Assembly (NCBI RefSeq): GCF_947503125.1
Contig: NZ_CANNCR010000007.1
Span: 105,025 to 169,024 of the forward strand
Direction of reading: 5' to 3'
Length of the DNA stretch: 64,000 nucleotides
Source: an uncultured Metabacillus sp.
Lineage (GTDB): Bacteria; Bacillota; Bacilli; Bacillales; Bacillaceae
The notes under the pieces were generated by a model that was not told the DNA's origin, searched no databases, and worked only from the letters and a program-made list of their open reading frames with translations. This document shows positions 36,720 through 45,884 of the stretch, one piece after another. Every line of letters begins with the position of its first letter. Positions within the stretch are counted from its first letter, which is position 1. The position numbers were made by a program, and so were the translations under genes.

Positions 36720-36764
36720 TATATGTCATACTAATTATCATTTTTATAAATATAGTATAACACA
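36720..36764 (-). promoter_or_regulatory. gapB promoter with two CcpN-type boxes
   Basis: TGTGTTATACT (36754-36764) and TATGACATATA (36720-36730), read on the reverse strand, both match TRTGHYATAYW, the consensus reported for the gluconeogenesis repressor CcpN. The first box overlaps an extended -10 (TATACT, preceded by TG). This layout fits glucose repression of gapB. Confidence 0.7.
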
Positions 36765-36821
36765 TATAAAAGAAAAAGCGATATTTATTATTGCCTTTTT
36801 TAAAATTAGGCTATTTTTATT

Positions 36822-36851
36822 CAAAAAAAAAGAAGACTTGACCTAGTCTTC
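36822..36851 (-). terminator. coaE terminator
   Basis: GAAGACT and AGTCTTC flank a 6-base loop and are followed by nine T on the reverse strand. The 5' arm overlaps the coaE stop. Confidence 0.8.
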
Positions 36852-37448
36852 GCATATTCCCCATTTCATCAATAATTTATTTATTTGTATGGTGGTTTCT
36901 TCGATCGAACCATTATTATCAATTATTTCATCAGATAATTTAACCTTATCCTTCAGAGGCATTTGTGAATTTATTCGCATCATCGCCTCTTCTTCGCTAA
37001 AACCATTTCTCTCCATTAGCCGTTTTAATTGTGTTTCCTCATTGACATAAACTAAGACTGTTTTATCCACCATATAGGTCAAACTGCTTTCAAACAATAA
37101 CGGGATATCCAATATTACCGCTTTTGCCTGACGTTCTTTTTCTTCCTGGGTCTGCTTTAGCATTTCTTGACGAACAGCAGGATGAACAATTTCATTTAAT
37201 TGCTTGCGTTTCGTTTCATCTGAAAAAATCAGCGCGCCAAGCTTTTCACGATGAAGTGTTAAGTCTTCATGCAAAATTTCTTCGCCAAATGTTTCAATGA
37301 TTTGTTTATAAGCGGGCTGGCCAACTTCAACTACCTCTCTGGAAATTTTATCAGCATCTATTACTCGAATTCCTGCTTTTTTAATAATATTTGATACTGT
37401 GCTTTTCCCGCTTGCAATACCACCGGTTAATCCAATTACTATTGTCAC
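36843..37448 (-). CDS. coaE: dephospho-CoA kinase
   Basis: Last step of coenzyme A synthesis. The 201-residue kinase has the P-loop GLTGGIASGKST near residues 6-17, the DADKISREVV motif and LDIPLLFES in the middle. The start is GTG with GGGGGC upstream. It follows ytaF by about 20 bases within the polA-mutM-ytaF-coaE group found in B. subtilis. Confidence 0.96.
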   Translation of the reverse strand: MTIVIGLTGGIASGKSTVSNIIKKAGIRVIDADKISREVVEVGQPAYKQIIETFGEEILHEDLTLHREKLGALIFSDETKRKQLNEIVHPAVRQEMLKQTQEEKERQAKAVILDIPLLFESSLTYMVDKTVLVYVNEETQLKRLMERNGFSEEEAMMRINSQMPLKDKVKLSDEIIDNNGSIEETTIQINKLLMKWGICED

Positions 37449-37469
37449 ATTGACTTGCCCCCATCATCT

Positions 37470-38111
37470 TTATAATTTCCATATTCCTATCATAATTAGA
37501 ATGATCCCCGGCAGGCAAGAAAATTTATCCATCCAAGTGAACTTCGAAAAAATATGGCCTGATTTTATTCCAATTGATACAAACAATGAACTCATACATG
37601 CTACTAAAATACTCATAATCGCAGGAGAATAGCCTAATAAAGCCGCACCAATCCCAGCCCCAAAGGCATCAAGTGATAATGCCGCACCGAGCAGAAAAGC
37701 TTCCACACCTGTTATTGTTCCCGACTTATCAATATCAGCAGACATCGGTTTTCTAAGTATATTGATCACAATTCCCAGGGTTTTGATTTCAAAATTAATG
37801 AGTGTTTTTTCCGTTTCTGATTCATTCTCCTGCCCTTCTTTTGCCGGTCTAAAAAATTGGTACAATACCCATGCACCAATTAGAAGCAGAATAAATCCAC
37901 CAAGCTTTTCTGTAACATAAACGGGAAAAATCCTTGTCATAAGATCGCCTACTATCATAGCAAGTAGCAGTGTGCCTGCAGAACAGCATGCAATGATTAA
38001 AATGGATTTAAAAGGAATTCTCATCTTGCGCATGCCATAAGTAAAGCCCACCGAAAAGCTATCTAAGCTTACTGCGAATGCTAATAATAAAAGTGATGCA
38101 AACTGAACCAT
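37470..38111 (-). CDS. ytaF: sporulation membrane protein YtaF
   Basis: A 213-residue protein with about six hydrophobic helices. Two similar halves carry LAFAVSLDSFSVGFTYGMRK and LGAALSLDAFGAGIGAALLG, the paired Asp-containing motif of the MntP-like (DUF204) cation exporter family. YtaF is the spore-former branch of that family; manganese transport has not been shown for it. It lies between mutM and coaE. Confidence 0.9.
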   Translation of the reverse strand: MVQFASLLLLAFAVSLDSFSVGFTYGMRKMRIPFKSILIIACCSAGTLLLAMIVGDLMTRIFPVYVTEKLGGFILLLIGAWVLYQFFRPAKEGQENESETEKTLINFEIKTLGIVINILRKPMSADIDKSGTITGVEAFLLGAALSLDAFGAGIGAALLGYSPAIMSILVACMSSLFVSIGIKSGHIFSKFTWMDKFSCLPGIILIMIGIWKL

Positions 38112-38185
38112 ATAAGCCTAGCCCCTTCCTTCTGATTGCTAACATAGTGTATGATAATCGCCTAGATAGTGTTAAAAGAAGGGAT

Positions 38186-38267
38186 AAAAAAAAGGATGTC
38201 TTAAAGCAAAAGAGCCAGCTCCCCTAAAACACATTTGCTTATTAAGAGGGAGCCTTTTGAGACATCC
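38186..38267 (-). terminator. long terminator between mutM and ytaF
   Basis: GGATGTCT and AGACATCC close a long hairpin that also contains GGCTCCC and GGGGAGC in its inner stem; eight T follow on the reverse strand. Confidence 0.85.
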
Positions 38268-38278
38268 AAATTTTTTCT

Positions 38279-39103
38279 TTATTTTTGGCAGTTTTCACAA
38301 TAATGTGTTCCTCTTCCGCCAACAACTGTTTTTGTTAAAATGGTCCCGCATTGCTTACAAGGCTCATTTGTTCTCCCATAAACAAATAATTGCAGTTGGA
38401 ACATGCCGATTTCACCTTGTGTATTAACATAAGAGCGAACCGTACTTCCTCCTTTGGCGACTGCTTCTTCAAGTGTTGCGATGATTTCTCGATGTAAGAG
38501 TTTATACTCTGCAGATGTAAGCTGATTCGCAATCCGTTCAGGGCGGATCCCCGCCCGGAAAAGTGCTTCATCCACATAGATGTTGCCAAGTCCGACAACA
38601 ACGGTTTGATCCAATAATGCTGCTTTAATTTTTCTTGTTGTTTTCTTCAAACGGTCTTGAAGATATGCTTCAGTAAATTCCTTAGAAAAAGGTTCTGGTC
38701 CAAGTAGGGAAAGAGGAGGTTCATTTTCTTCCTCCCCTATTTTAAATAAATGCATGGTTCCAAATTTCCGGACATCTCGATAGCGCAGCTGAGTTCCATC
38801 CTCAAAAGAAAAAAATACATGTGTATGATGATCATACTCTTCATCAGGTTTGTATAAACCGTAACGCCCCTCCATTCGTAAATGAGAGACTAGGACATAG
38901 TCATCGAGGATAAATTTTAAAAACTTCCCTCTCCGCTTCACATCATGAATGGTTTGTCCAACCAATGCATCCCTAAACTGGTCGATGTCATCTGGCTTTT
39001 TAATGATTTTTGGCCAATAAATAGTAATCTGTTTAATTGTTTTCCCTTTTACAAGCTGAAGCAATGTTCGACGAACCGTTTCGACCTCAGGCAGTTCTGG
39101 CAT
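38279..39103 (-). CDS. mutM: formamidopyrimidine-DNA glycosylase
   Basis: Removes 8-oxoguanine and ring-opened purines and nicks the strand. The 274-residue enzyme has the catalytic N-terminus MPELPEVETVRR (Pro2, Glu3), the H2TH region (LGNIYVDEALFRAGI) and a C-terminal zinc finger (CKQCG and CENC) with the lesion-binding Arg in GGRGTHYC. It follows polA by about 35 bases. Confidence 0.97.
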   Translation of the reverse strand: MPELPEVETVRRTLLQLVKGKTIKQITIYWPKIIKKPDDIDQFRDALVGQTIHDVKRRGKFLKFILDDYVLVSHLRMEGRYGLYKPDEEYDHHTHVFFSFEDGTQLRYRDVRKFGTMHLFKIGEEENEPPLSLLGPEPFSKEFTEAYLQDRLKKTTRKIKAALLDQTVVVGLGNIYVDEALFRAGIRPERIANQLTSAEYKLLHREIIATLEEAVAKGGSTVRSYVNTQGEIGMFQLQLFVYGRTNEPCKQCGTILTKTVVGGRGTHYCENCQK

Positions 39104-39137
39104 CCTATCACTTCCTTGCCATTTTAAAGTTTACTCA

Positions 39138-41768
39138 TCATTTTGCGTCATACCATGAGTCGCCATAGGAATAATCCACCTTTAACGGAACAGCTAACTC
39201 AACTGCATTTTCCATTACATCAGGGACAATTTTTTCAAGAATAGAAATTTCTTCTCTTGGGCATTCAAAGATTAATTCATCATGTACCTGTAATAATAAT
39301 TTTGCTTGTACCTTTTCCTGCTTCAAACGTGCCGCCATATCAATCATAGCCTTTTTTATAATATCTGCGGCACTTCCTTGGATTGGAGTATTCATTGCTG
39401 TCCTTTCGGCAAAGCTCCGAAGATTAAAATTTCTGCTTGTGATTTCAGGGATATATCTTCTTCTGTGAAGCAGTGTTTTCACATAGCCTTTTTCTCTAGC
39501 ATCCGCGACAATGTCGTCCATATACTCCTGGACACCTACAAAGGTTTCCAAATAGCGTTTAATAAACTCTCCTGCTTCCTTACGGGTGATTCCAAGGCTT
39601 TGTGAGAGACCATAATCACTAATACCATAGACAATACCGAAATTTACAGCTTTAGCTTGTCTTCTCATATTTGAGGTTACATCCTCTTTGGCAACATGAA
39701 AAACATCCATTGCTGTTTTAGTATGAATATCTAAATCATTCCGGAATGCTTCAACTAAATTTTTATCATTTGCAATATGTGCCAATACCCTTAATTCAAT
39801 TTGCGAGTAATCTGCTGCAAAAATGACCCAATCCTTTTTCGAAGGAACAAAGGCTTGGCGAATTTTCCGGCCTTCTTCAAGTCTGATTGGGATATTTTGC
39901 AGGTTGGGATCGATAGAGCTAAGGCGGCCTGTTGTTGTTAACACTTGGTTAAACCTGGTATGAATCTTACAAGTGTCTTTGTGAACAACCTTTAATAAAC
40001 CTTCAATATAAGTTGATTGCAATTTTCCAAGCTGGCGATAATGGAGAATTTCTCTGACAATTTCATGTTTTTCTTCAAGCTTCTCTAACACGTCTGCTGA
40101 AGTTGAGTAACCAGTCTTTGTCTTTTTAATCACCGGCAAGCCAAGCCTTTCAAATAAAATAACACCTAATTGTTTGGGAGAATTAATATTAAAAGCTTCA
40201 CCGGCAAGTTCATATATTCTTTCTTCTATCGCTGTTAATTGCTCCGCTAAATTGGTTCCCATATCCTTTAACCGATCCACATCCACCTTCACACCTGTTG
40301 CTTCCATTTCTGTAAGAATAACGGAAAGAGGAAGCTCTAAATCATAAAACAAGGAAGATTGATCATTTTTTTCAAGCTGATCTGCCAGCTTATCCTTTAA
40401 AGCAAAAATCGCTTGTCCTTTACGAACAAGATGCTCACTAAGCTTTTCTTCATCTGGAATTGCCCGCTTTGCTCCTTTTCCATAAACGAGTTCATCAGAT
40501 TGTACAATCGTTAATCCATTTGTTTTGGCAACAGCCGCAACATCATCGAAATTTTCAGAAGGATTTAATAAATAGGCTGCAATTAAGACATCAAAATCGA
40601 TTCCTCTTAATGAAACACCTTTCCAGTTAAGGGCAACGCTTGTTTTTTTCCCATCATAAACAATTTTACGCTTTGTCTCATCTTCCGCCCACTTTTTAAA
40701 AGCCTCTGACGATAACGCCGCTTCAACTGGTATGTAATAGTTCCCGTTCTCGTTTATAATAGAGAATCCGATAATATCAGCGTTATGATAACTTTCATCA
40801 AGCACTTCTGCATATAATGCAGCTTCATCAGCTAATAATTCATTTGAAAAATCTGTTACTTTTTCAAATTTGATATCCTCTACAGCCTCTTCCTCAAGCT
40901 CAATCTCTTCTCCAAGCTTATCGAGTAAGGAATTAAAGCCAAGCTCTTTGAAGATATCGGTCACCTTTTTCACATCAAAGCCTTCATATTGTACATCTTC
41001 AACCGTTATCGCTATTGGAGCCTCACAATTTATAGTGGCAAGCTCTTTACTCATCAGTGCTTGCTCACGGTTTTCTTCAAGCTTTTCTTTCAGCTTTTTG
41101 CCGCTGACTTTGTCAATGGATGATAATACATTTTCAAGTGTTTGAAACTCTTTTAAAAGCTTAATCGCTGTTTTTTCTCCAATTCCAGGCACACCGGGTA
41201 TATTATCTGATGTATCACCCATTAAGCCCTTCATATCAATGATTTGCTCTGGTGTTAAGCCGTATTTTTCATGTATGAAGCTTGGAGTATAGGAATCGAC
41301 ATCTGTTATTCCTTTACGAGTGATATCAACAGTTATCCCGTCTGTTACAAGCTGTGTTAAATCTTTGTCCCCTGAAATTACCTTTACCTCATATCCTTCC
41401 TTTTCAGCTTGGCGTGATAATGTTCCAATGATATCATCAGCTTCGTAATTCTCAAGCTCATAACGAGGTACCTGATAAGCATCAAGAAGCTCTCGAATAA
41501 ACGGAAACTGTTCGGATAATTCTGGAGGAGTTTTTTGACGTCCCCCTTTATACTCTTGAAATGTTTCATGTCTAAATGTTGTTTTTCCTGCATCAAAGGC
41601 CACAAGCATATGTGAAGGTTTCTCATCTTCTAAAATTTTCATTAAGATCATTGTAAAGCCATAGATGGCATTTGTATGGATCCCTTTATCGTTATTCAAT
41701 AAAGGAAGCGCAAAAAACGCCCGATAAGCAATACTATTTCCATCAATTAAGACAAGCTTTTTTGTCAC
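39138..41768 (-). CDS. polA: DNA polymerase I
   Basis: Gap-filling and Okazaki-fragment polymerase. The 876-residue protein has the 5'-nuclease domain (about 1-290), a 3'-5' exonuclease-like domain in which the DxE catalytic motif is replaced (AALYAEVLDESYHN), as in the proofreading-deficient Geobacillus enzyme, and the polymerase domain with motif A (FAADYSQIELRVLAHIA), motif B (RRQAKAVNFGIVYGISDYG) and motif C (LLQVHDELIFE). The start is GTG behind AGGAGGT. Its promoter appears to lie within a terminator hairpin. Confidence 0.97.
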   Translation of the reverse strand: MTKKLVLIDGNSIAYRAFFALPLLNNDKGIHTNAIYGFTMILMKILEDEKPSHMLVAFDAGKTTFRHETFQEYKGGRQKTPPELSEQFPFIRELLDAYQVPRYELENYEADDIIGTLSRQAEKEGYEVKVISGDKDLTQLVTDGITVDITRKGITDVDSYTPSFIHEKYGLTPEQIIDMKGLMGDTSDNIPGVPGIGEKTAIKLLKEFQTLENVLSSIDKVSGKKLKEKLEENREQALMSKELATINCEAPIAITVEDVQYEGFDVKKVTDIFKELGFNSLLDKLGEEIELEEEAVEDIKFEKVTDFSNELLADEAALYAEVLDESYHNADIIGFSIINENGNYYIPVEAALSSEAFKKWAEDETKRKIVYDGKKTSVALNWKGVSLRGIDFDVLIAAYLLNPSENFDDVAAVAKTNGLTIVQSDELVYGKGAKRAIPDEEKLSEHLVRKGQAIFALKDKLADQLEKNDQSSLFYDLELPLSVILTEMEATGVKVDVDRLKDMGTNLAEQLTAIEERIYELAGEAFNINSPKQLGVILFERLGLPVIKKTKTGYSTSADVLEKLEEKHEIVREILHYRQLGKLQSTYIEGLLKVVHKDTCKIHTRFNQVLTTTGRLSSIDPNLQNIPIRLEEGRKIRQAFVPSKKDWVIFAADYSQIELRVLAHIANDKNLVEAFRNDLDIHTKTAMDVFHVAKEDVTSNMRRQAKAVNFGIVYGISDYGLSQSLGITRKEAGEFIKRYLETFVGVQEYMDDIVADAREKGYVKTLLHRRRYIPEITSRNFNLRSFAERTAMNTPIQGSAADIIKKAMIDMAARLKQEKVQAKLLLQVHDELIFECPREEISILEKIVPDVMENAVELAVPLKVDYSYGDSWYDAK

Positions 41769-41829
41769 TTTTTCGTACCTCCTGTAATACCTGGATTCTC
41801 CAGCCGTTCAGATTGGGGTGGGGTAAATC

Positions 41830-41896
41830 AGAAAAAAACCACGGTTTTCCACCTTCTATTCTATCATGACTGCAAATAGAAAGGAAAACTGTGGTT
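41830..41896 (-). terminator. hairpin before polA: terminator containing a promoter
   Basis: AACCACAGTTTTCC and GGAAAACCGTGGTT pair over 14 bp with one mismatch, extended by TTCTAT/ATAGAA, around a 16-base loop; seven T follow on the reverse strand. The segment TGATAGAAT at 41858-41866, at the loop and 3' arm, is an extended -10 element. Readthrough RNA from phoPR would form the terminator, whereas RNA begun at the inner promoter would lack the 5' arm and escape it. Confidence 0.65.
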
Positions 41897-41937
41897 CTTT
41901 TGTTTTATCATCAGCCTCTATTGAGAGCTTCAAAGAC

Positions 41938-41969
41938 AAAAAAGGGACGGGAGCATAATGCTCTCGTCC
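41938..41969 (-). terminator. phoPR terminator
   Basis: GGACGAGAGCAT and ATGCTCCCGTCC form a 12-bp stem (one wobble) followed by a T-run on the reverse strand. It is the first of two tandem hairpins between phoR and polA. Confidence 0.8.
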
Positions 41970-42097
41970 AAAAGATTGGCTCCTTGGATGAAGGGGTTTT
42001 CACTTAGTATATTACCAACTTTATATTAAGATAGAATAAATTGGATGTAAATTAATTGTAAAGGATAGTAAATATTATCATCTTTTCAGCAAATTTT

Positions 42098-43873
42098 TTA
42101 TAAATTTTGGCCATCCTGATACTTTTTAAACAATTTCACCGTAAACGTTGTCCCTTCTCCAATTTTGCTCGTCACACTTAATTGTCCCTTATGCGCTTCA
42201 ACTAAATGCTTAACAATTGCCAATCCTAACCCTGTTCCACCTGAATTACGGCTTCTTGCCCGATCAACTCGATAAAAACGTTCAAAAATCCTCGGAATCT
42301 CTTCCGCCTTTATCCCTATACCTGTATCGCTCACTTTAATAAGGATATAGTGATTGTATTTTTCTACCTTAACCTGGACAGAGCCGCCTTTTGGTGTATA
42401 GGTTAACGCATTGTTCATTAAGTTAATAAAGATTTGCTTTAAACGATATAAATCCCCTTCAATATAAAGGAGGCCGTCCGGTATTGAAAGAGATAAATCT
42501 ACTTCTTTCTCCTGCGATTTCCCTTGTAAAATGATATAAATATCTTCTAATAGCTCTCTTATATCACAAGGCTGTATCGATAATTGAAAGCCTTGCTGTT
42601 CTATTTTTGATAAATCAAGGAGATCTTGTATAAGCGACTGCAAGCGGTCACTTTCCTTGAGAATAATCGATAAAAAATATTCAGCTGTTTGTTTATCATT
42701 AAGCGCACCATCTAATAAAGTTTCACTAAAACCTTTTATTGATGTTATTGGTGTTTTTAACTCATGTGAAACATTAGCGACAAAGTCTTTCCTCATTTGC
42801 TCCAATTTCTTAAGCTCTGTAATATCATGAAAAACCAGCACAATCCCTTTCCATTCATCATTCGTTCCGATTATTGGTGCACCATATACCTCAAAATGCT
42901 TACGTTCTATTTTCAGCGGGATATGCAGCTGCTTTCTAACCTTTACCTCAGTCATAAAGATTTCTTCAACAAGTTCAATGATTTCTTTATGATTAAAGGC
43001 ATCATAATATAATTGATAGAGAAATTCAGCAGAATCTACCTCAAATAGCTCTTTATAGGCACGGTTTACTAAATTAATATAACCGCGTCCATCGATTAAG
43101 ATGAGCCCGCTTCCCATGTTTTCAATCAAGGTTTGGAGACGATCCTGCTGCATTTCCTGAGCCCGGGTCATATCCTGGAGATTTCTAGCAAGAATATTAA
43201 TAGACTGACTTAGCATCCCTGTCTCATCTAGATGATCCTCATATGTCCTAGCCTTATAATTTCCTTTTGCAAGCTCCATTGCTACCGTTGTAGCAGATTC
43301 AATCGGTTTAGTATATCGGGAGGTTATTTTAAATCCTAGAAATAAAATGATAAAAAAGGCTGATCCTAAACTTATCAATAAAATGGCCCACATTTGTTTA
43401 TTAGCTTTATCTAATTCATTTATCGAAGACGTTACTAAAACAATTCCTTTATAGGACTCTTTTCCCATAACTGGAATCCCATAATAAGCCTGTTTTTCTT
43501 TTTGATCCATAAAAAAATAGCCATCTTGTTTATTTTTCATTAAGGGTAGAATATCAGTAATCATGCGCTGATGATTATGCTCGTTTGCTAATTCTCCCGC
43601 TTCATAAAGAACCTGATCTTTTTCATTTAATACCGTAAAATGGGAAGTAAACGATCTGCCCATTTCATAAACAAGATCATATGCCTCCTCATTGGTTAAG
43701 CCTTTTTCAAAAACAAGCTTTTTTGTTATTTTTGCTTCTCTTTCCAAGCTTTCTTTAAAATAATTCATATAATAGCTATTAAAAATTTGTCCAAGCAAGA
43801 GCCCTAATCCAATTAAAACCGTAATAACTAAAATAATTAAGGCAAATAACAGCCGTGAACGAAACTTATTCAT
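42098..43873 (-). CDS. phoR: phosphate-sensing histidine kinase PhoR
   Basis: Membrane sensor kinase of the phosphate-starvation response. The 591-residue protein has a transmembrane helix at about 8-30, an extracytoplasmic sensor domain, a second helix near 160-182, a HAMP region, a PAS domain (LIENMGSGLILIDGRGYINL), the HisKA box VSHELKTPITSIKG and ATPase boxes (NLMNNALTYT, VSDTGIGI, GGTGLGLAIVKHLV). It overlaps phoP by 8 bases, so the two are translated together. Confidence 0.95.
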   Translation of the reverse strand: MNKFRSRLLFALIILVITVLIGLGLLLGQIFNSYYMNYFKESLEREAKITKKLVFEKGLTNEEAYDLVYEMGRSFTSHFTVLNEKDQVLYEAGELANEHNHQRMITDILPLMKNKQDGYFFMDQKEKQAYYGIPVMGKESYKGIVLVTSSINELDKANKQMWAILLISLGSAFFIILFLGFKITSRYTKPIESATTVAMELAKGNYKARTYEDHLDETGMLSQSINILARNLQDMTRAQEMQQDRLQTLIENMGSGLILIDGRGYINLVNRAYKELFEVDSAEFLYQLYYDAFNHKEIIELVEEIFMTEVKVRKQLHIPLKIERKHFEVYGAPIIGTNDEWKGIVLVFHDITELKKLEQMRKDFVANVSHELKTPITSIKGFSETLLDGALNDKQTAEYFLSIILKESDRLQSLIQDLLDLSKIEQQGFQLSIQPCDIRELLEDIYIILQGKSQEKEVDLSLSIPDGLLYIEGDLYRLKQIFINLMNNALTYTPKGGSVQVKVEKYNHYILIKVSDTGIGIKAEEIPRIFERFYRVDRARSRNSGGTGLGLAIVKHLVEAHKGQLSVTSKIGEGTTFTVKLFKKYQDGQNL

Positions 43874-44588
43874 TCATTTTGGGCTCCTCAAGCTTATAGC
43901 CAAGTCCTCGGATAGTTTTAATATAGAGAGGCTTTTTCGTATTTCTTTCTATCTTTTCACGTAAATGACTAATATGGACATCGACAATTCTCGTATCACC
44001 AGCAAAATCATAATTCCAAACAGCACTTAACAGTTGGTCACGTGTAAGGACACGGCCTTTATGTTTAGCCAAATACACAAGTAATTCAAACTCTTTAGGA
44101 GTTAAATCTAACCGTTCTTTGCCGTAATACGCCTCATAGTGTTCAGGAAGAACCTTCAAATCACCGATCATGACCTGTTCTGAATCGACTGTCTCTTTAT
44201 AATCCGTTTCAATTTGATGTGATTGTGTTCGTCTTAAAATAGCCTTTATTCTTGCAACGACCTCTCTTGGACTGAATGGCTTTGTCATATAATCGTCAGC
44301 CCCAAGTTCAAGTCCTAACACTTTGTCAAATTCATCATCTTTTGCTGTTAACATTAAAATCGGTACCATGATCTTTCTTTGTCGAAGCTGCTTACATACT
44401 TCGATACCGTCCATTTTTGGTAACATTAAATCTAAAACAAGTAAATCTGGTTCTTCATTTATACAGCTATATAACCCTTCTTCCCCATCCATCGCTGTAG
44501 TTACACTATAACCAGCTTGTTCTAAATTGTACTTTAACAAAGTTGAAATTGATTGTTCATCATCTACTACAAGAATCTTCTTACTCAT
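43866..44588 (-). CDS. phoP: phosphate response regulator PhoP
   Basis: OmpR-type regulator phosphorylated by PhoR. With the ATG at 44588 (MSKKILVVDDEQ) the protein is 240 residues, the B. subtilis length, and GGAGG stands five bases upstream; the TTG 12 bases further upstream overlaps that site. The phosphoacceptor is Asp53 in VLDLMLPK; the C-terminal winged helix contains LDLTPKEFELLVYLAKH. TATAAT at 44644-44649 may be its -10 box, with no good -35, as expected of an activated promoter. Confidence 0.95.
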   Translation of the reverse strand: MSKKILVVDDEQSISTLLKYNLEQAGYSVTTAMDGEEGLYSCINEEPDLLVLDLMLPKMDGIEVCKQLRQRKIMVPILMLTAKDDEFDKVLGLELGADDYMTKPFSPREVVARIKAILRRTQSHQIETDYKETVDSEQVMIGDLKVLPEHYEAYYGKERLDLTPKEFELLVYLAKHKGRVLTRDQLLSAVWNYDFAGDTRIVDVHISHLREKIERNTKKPLYIKTIRGLGYKLEEPKMNE

Positions 44589-44849
44589 AACTGCCTCCAA
44601 GGATTGTATTTCCCTCCATCATAGCCAAGTTCTTTTTACCTTTATTATATAGGAAACTTCAATTTGCGGGGGGATTTTTTCAATTATGATCACAGAAAAT
44701 TAAGGAGGACCCTGCTCCATTATTTGTTTTTTAATTATCCTGGCGAATTCTAGGTAAAAAGAACAAGGCTAAATCACCACATATGATTTCAGTATTTATT
44801 TACCATTAATGGTAATAATAGGAAACATAATGTGATTAGGAGAAGAATT

Positions 44850-45343
44850 ATGCACTTACTATTTGTCATCCTCGTTCTTTACCTTTCATTTAAAAAGGGT
44901 GATTGGAAAAATTGGGAGACCTACTATCCAACCATGCTATATATATCTTTGGCCTCTTTTCTTTACGAGTATATTTCACATTCAAATTTTCATTTATGGG
45001 AACTAAAAGAAATGCACATACTGAATCCAATGAATGTTCATTTTGTTCATAATCTGATTATAAATCCTTTAATAGCATTTGTTTTTTTATCACTTATCCT
45101 AATAAACCAAAAAAACAAATCATCTATTTTCTAAAATGGGTTGTTTCCTTCTTAGTATTTGAGTGGATTGCAGAAAAATACGGGTTATTATTTTATGACA
45201 ATGGATGGTCGTTCGGCTGGTCAGCTATTTTTGTGATCACCATGTTCCCGATGGTCAGACTTCATCACGTTAATAAACCTTTGGCATTAATACTTTCTGT
45301 CTTTTTTGCCGTATTTTATTTATCTGTTTTTGACTACCTATAG
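44850..45343 (+). pseudogene. CBO0543 family membrane protein, frameshifted
   Basis: The N-terminal frame (MHLLFVILVLYLSF onward) ends early at 45134, but an adjacent frame continues with TYPNKPKKQIIYFLKWVV and AEKYGLLFYDNGWSFGW to a stop at 45341-45343. Adding one T to the seven-T tract at 45082-45088 joins them into a 164-residue protein with four to five transmembrane helices, the size and pattern of CBO0543-family proteins. AGGAG lies seven bases before the ATG. It may be a true mutation, a phase-variable tract or a sequencing error. Family function is unknown. Confidence 0.7.
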
Positions 45344-45378
45344 AAATATGTTACCAACTTGAACAGGAGCATTATACT

Positions 45379-45834
45379 ATGGAAAAGGTTATACTATGGA
45401 TACTCCTTATCCTTGGGATTGTCCTATTTCTTAATAGTCTAAGAAAACCCCCGATCAAGCATTGGATTCTTATTTACTTATTGGCCTCTTATTTTTCCAT
45501 TTTTCTTGGTGTTCTAGTTGTTGAAGAAAAAATGCTTAAATATCCGGTGCAATTTTTTGATAAATATTTTTCTTCAAGCATTCTTTATGAATATCTCCTT
45601 TTTCCAGTTGTTTGTATATACTTTTACCAAACCACCTTTCATTCCAAGTTTTTGGGCATTATTAGGCAGGCCTTTCTCTATACCGCCGCCTTAACACTGA
45701 CGGAAATTATGCTTGAAAAATATACAGATTTAATTGAATACTTAACCTGGACTTGGCTGCATACATTTATATCTATTTACTTACTTATGCTTACTCTCAG
45801 ATTTGCTGCCCACTTAATCAATAAGGAGTGGTAA
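45379..45834 (+). CDS. CBO0543 family membrane protein
   Basis: A 151-residue protein with about five hydrophobic helices and the CBO0543 pattern (KYPVQFFDKYFSSSILYEYLLFPVVCIYF near 54-82; LIEYLTWTWLHTFISIYL near 118-135). It is the second member of a tandem pair with the frameshifted gene just upstream. The pair is absent at the equivalent place in B. subtilis, where mdh and phoP adjoin, and is AT-rich, which suggests an accessory insertion. Function unknown. Confidence 0.7.
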   Translation: MEKVILWILLILGIVLFLNSLRKPPIKHWILIYLLASYFSIFLGVLVVEEKMLKYPVQFFDKYFSSSILYEYLLFPVVCIYFYQTTFHSKFLGIIRQAFLYTAALTLTEIMLEKYTDLIEYLTWTWLHTFISIYLLMLTLRFAAHLINKEW

Positions 45835-45847
45835 GAATCATAGTAAT

Positions 45848-45880
45848 AAAAAAACTGACCTATTAGATCAGTTTTTTTTA
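45848..45880. terminator. bidirectional terminator CBO0543 gene / MaoC gene
   Basis: AACTGA and TCAGTT with A-rich and T-rich flanks on both sides, between convergent genes. Confidence 0.75.
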
Positions 45881-45884
45881 TTAA

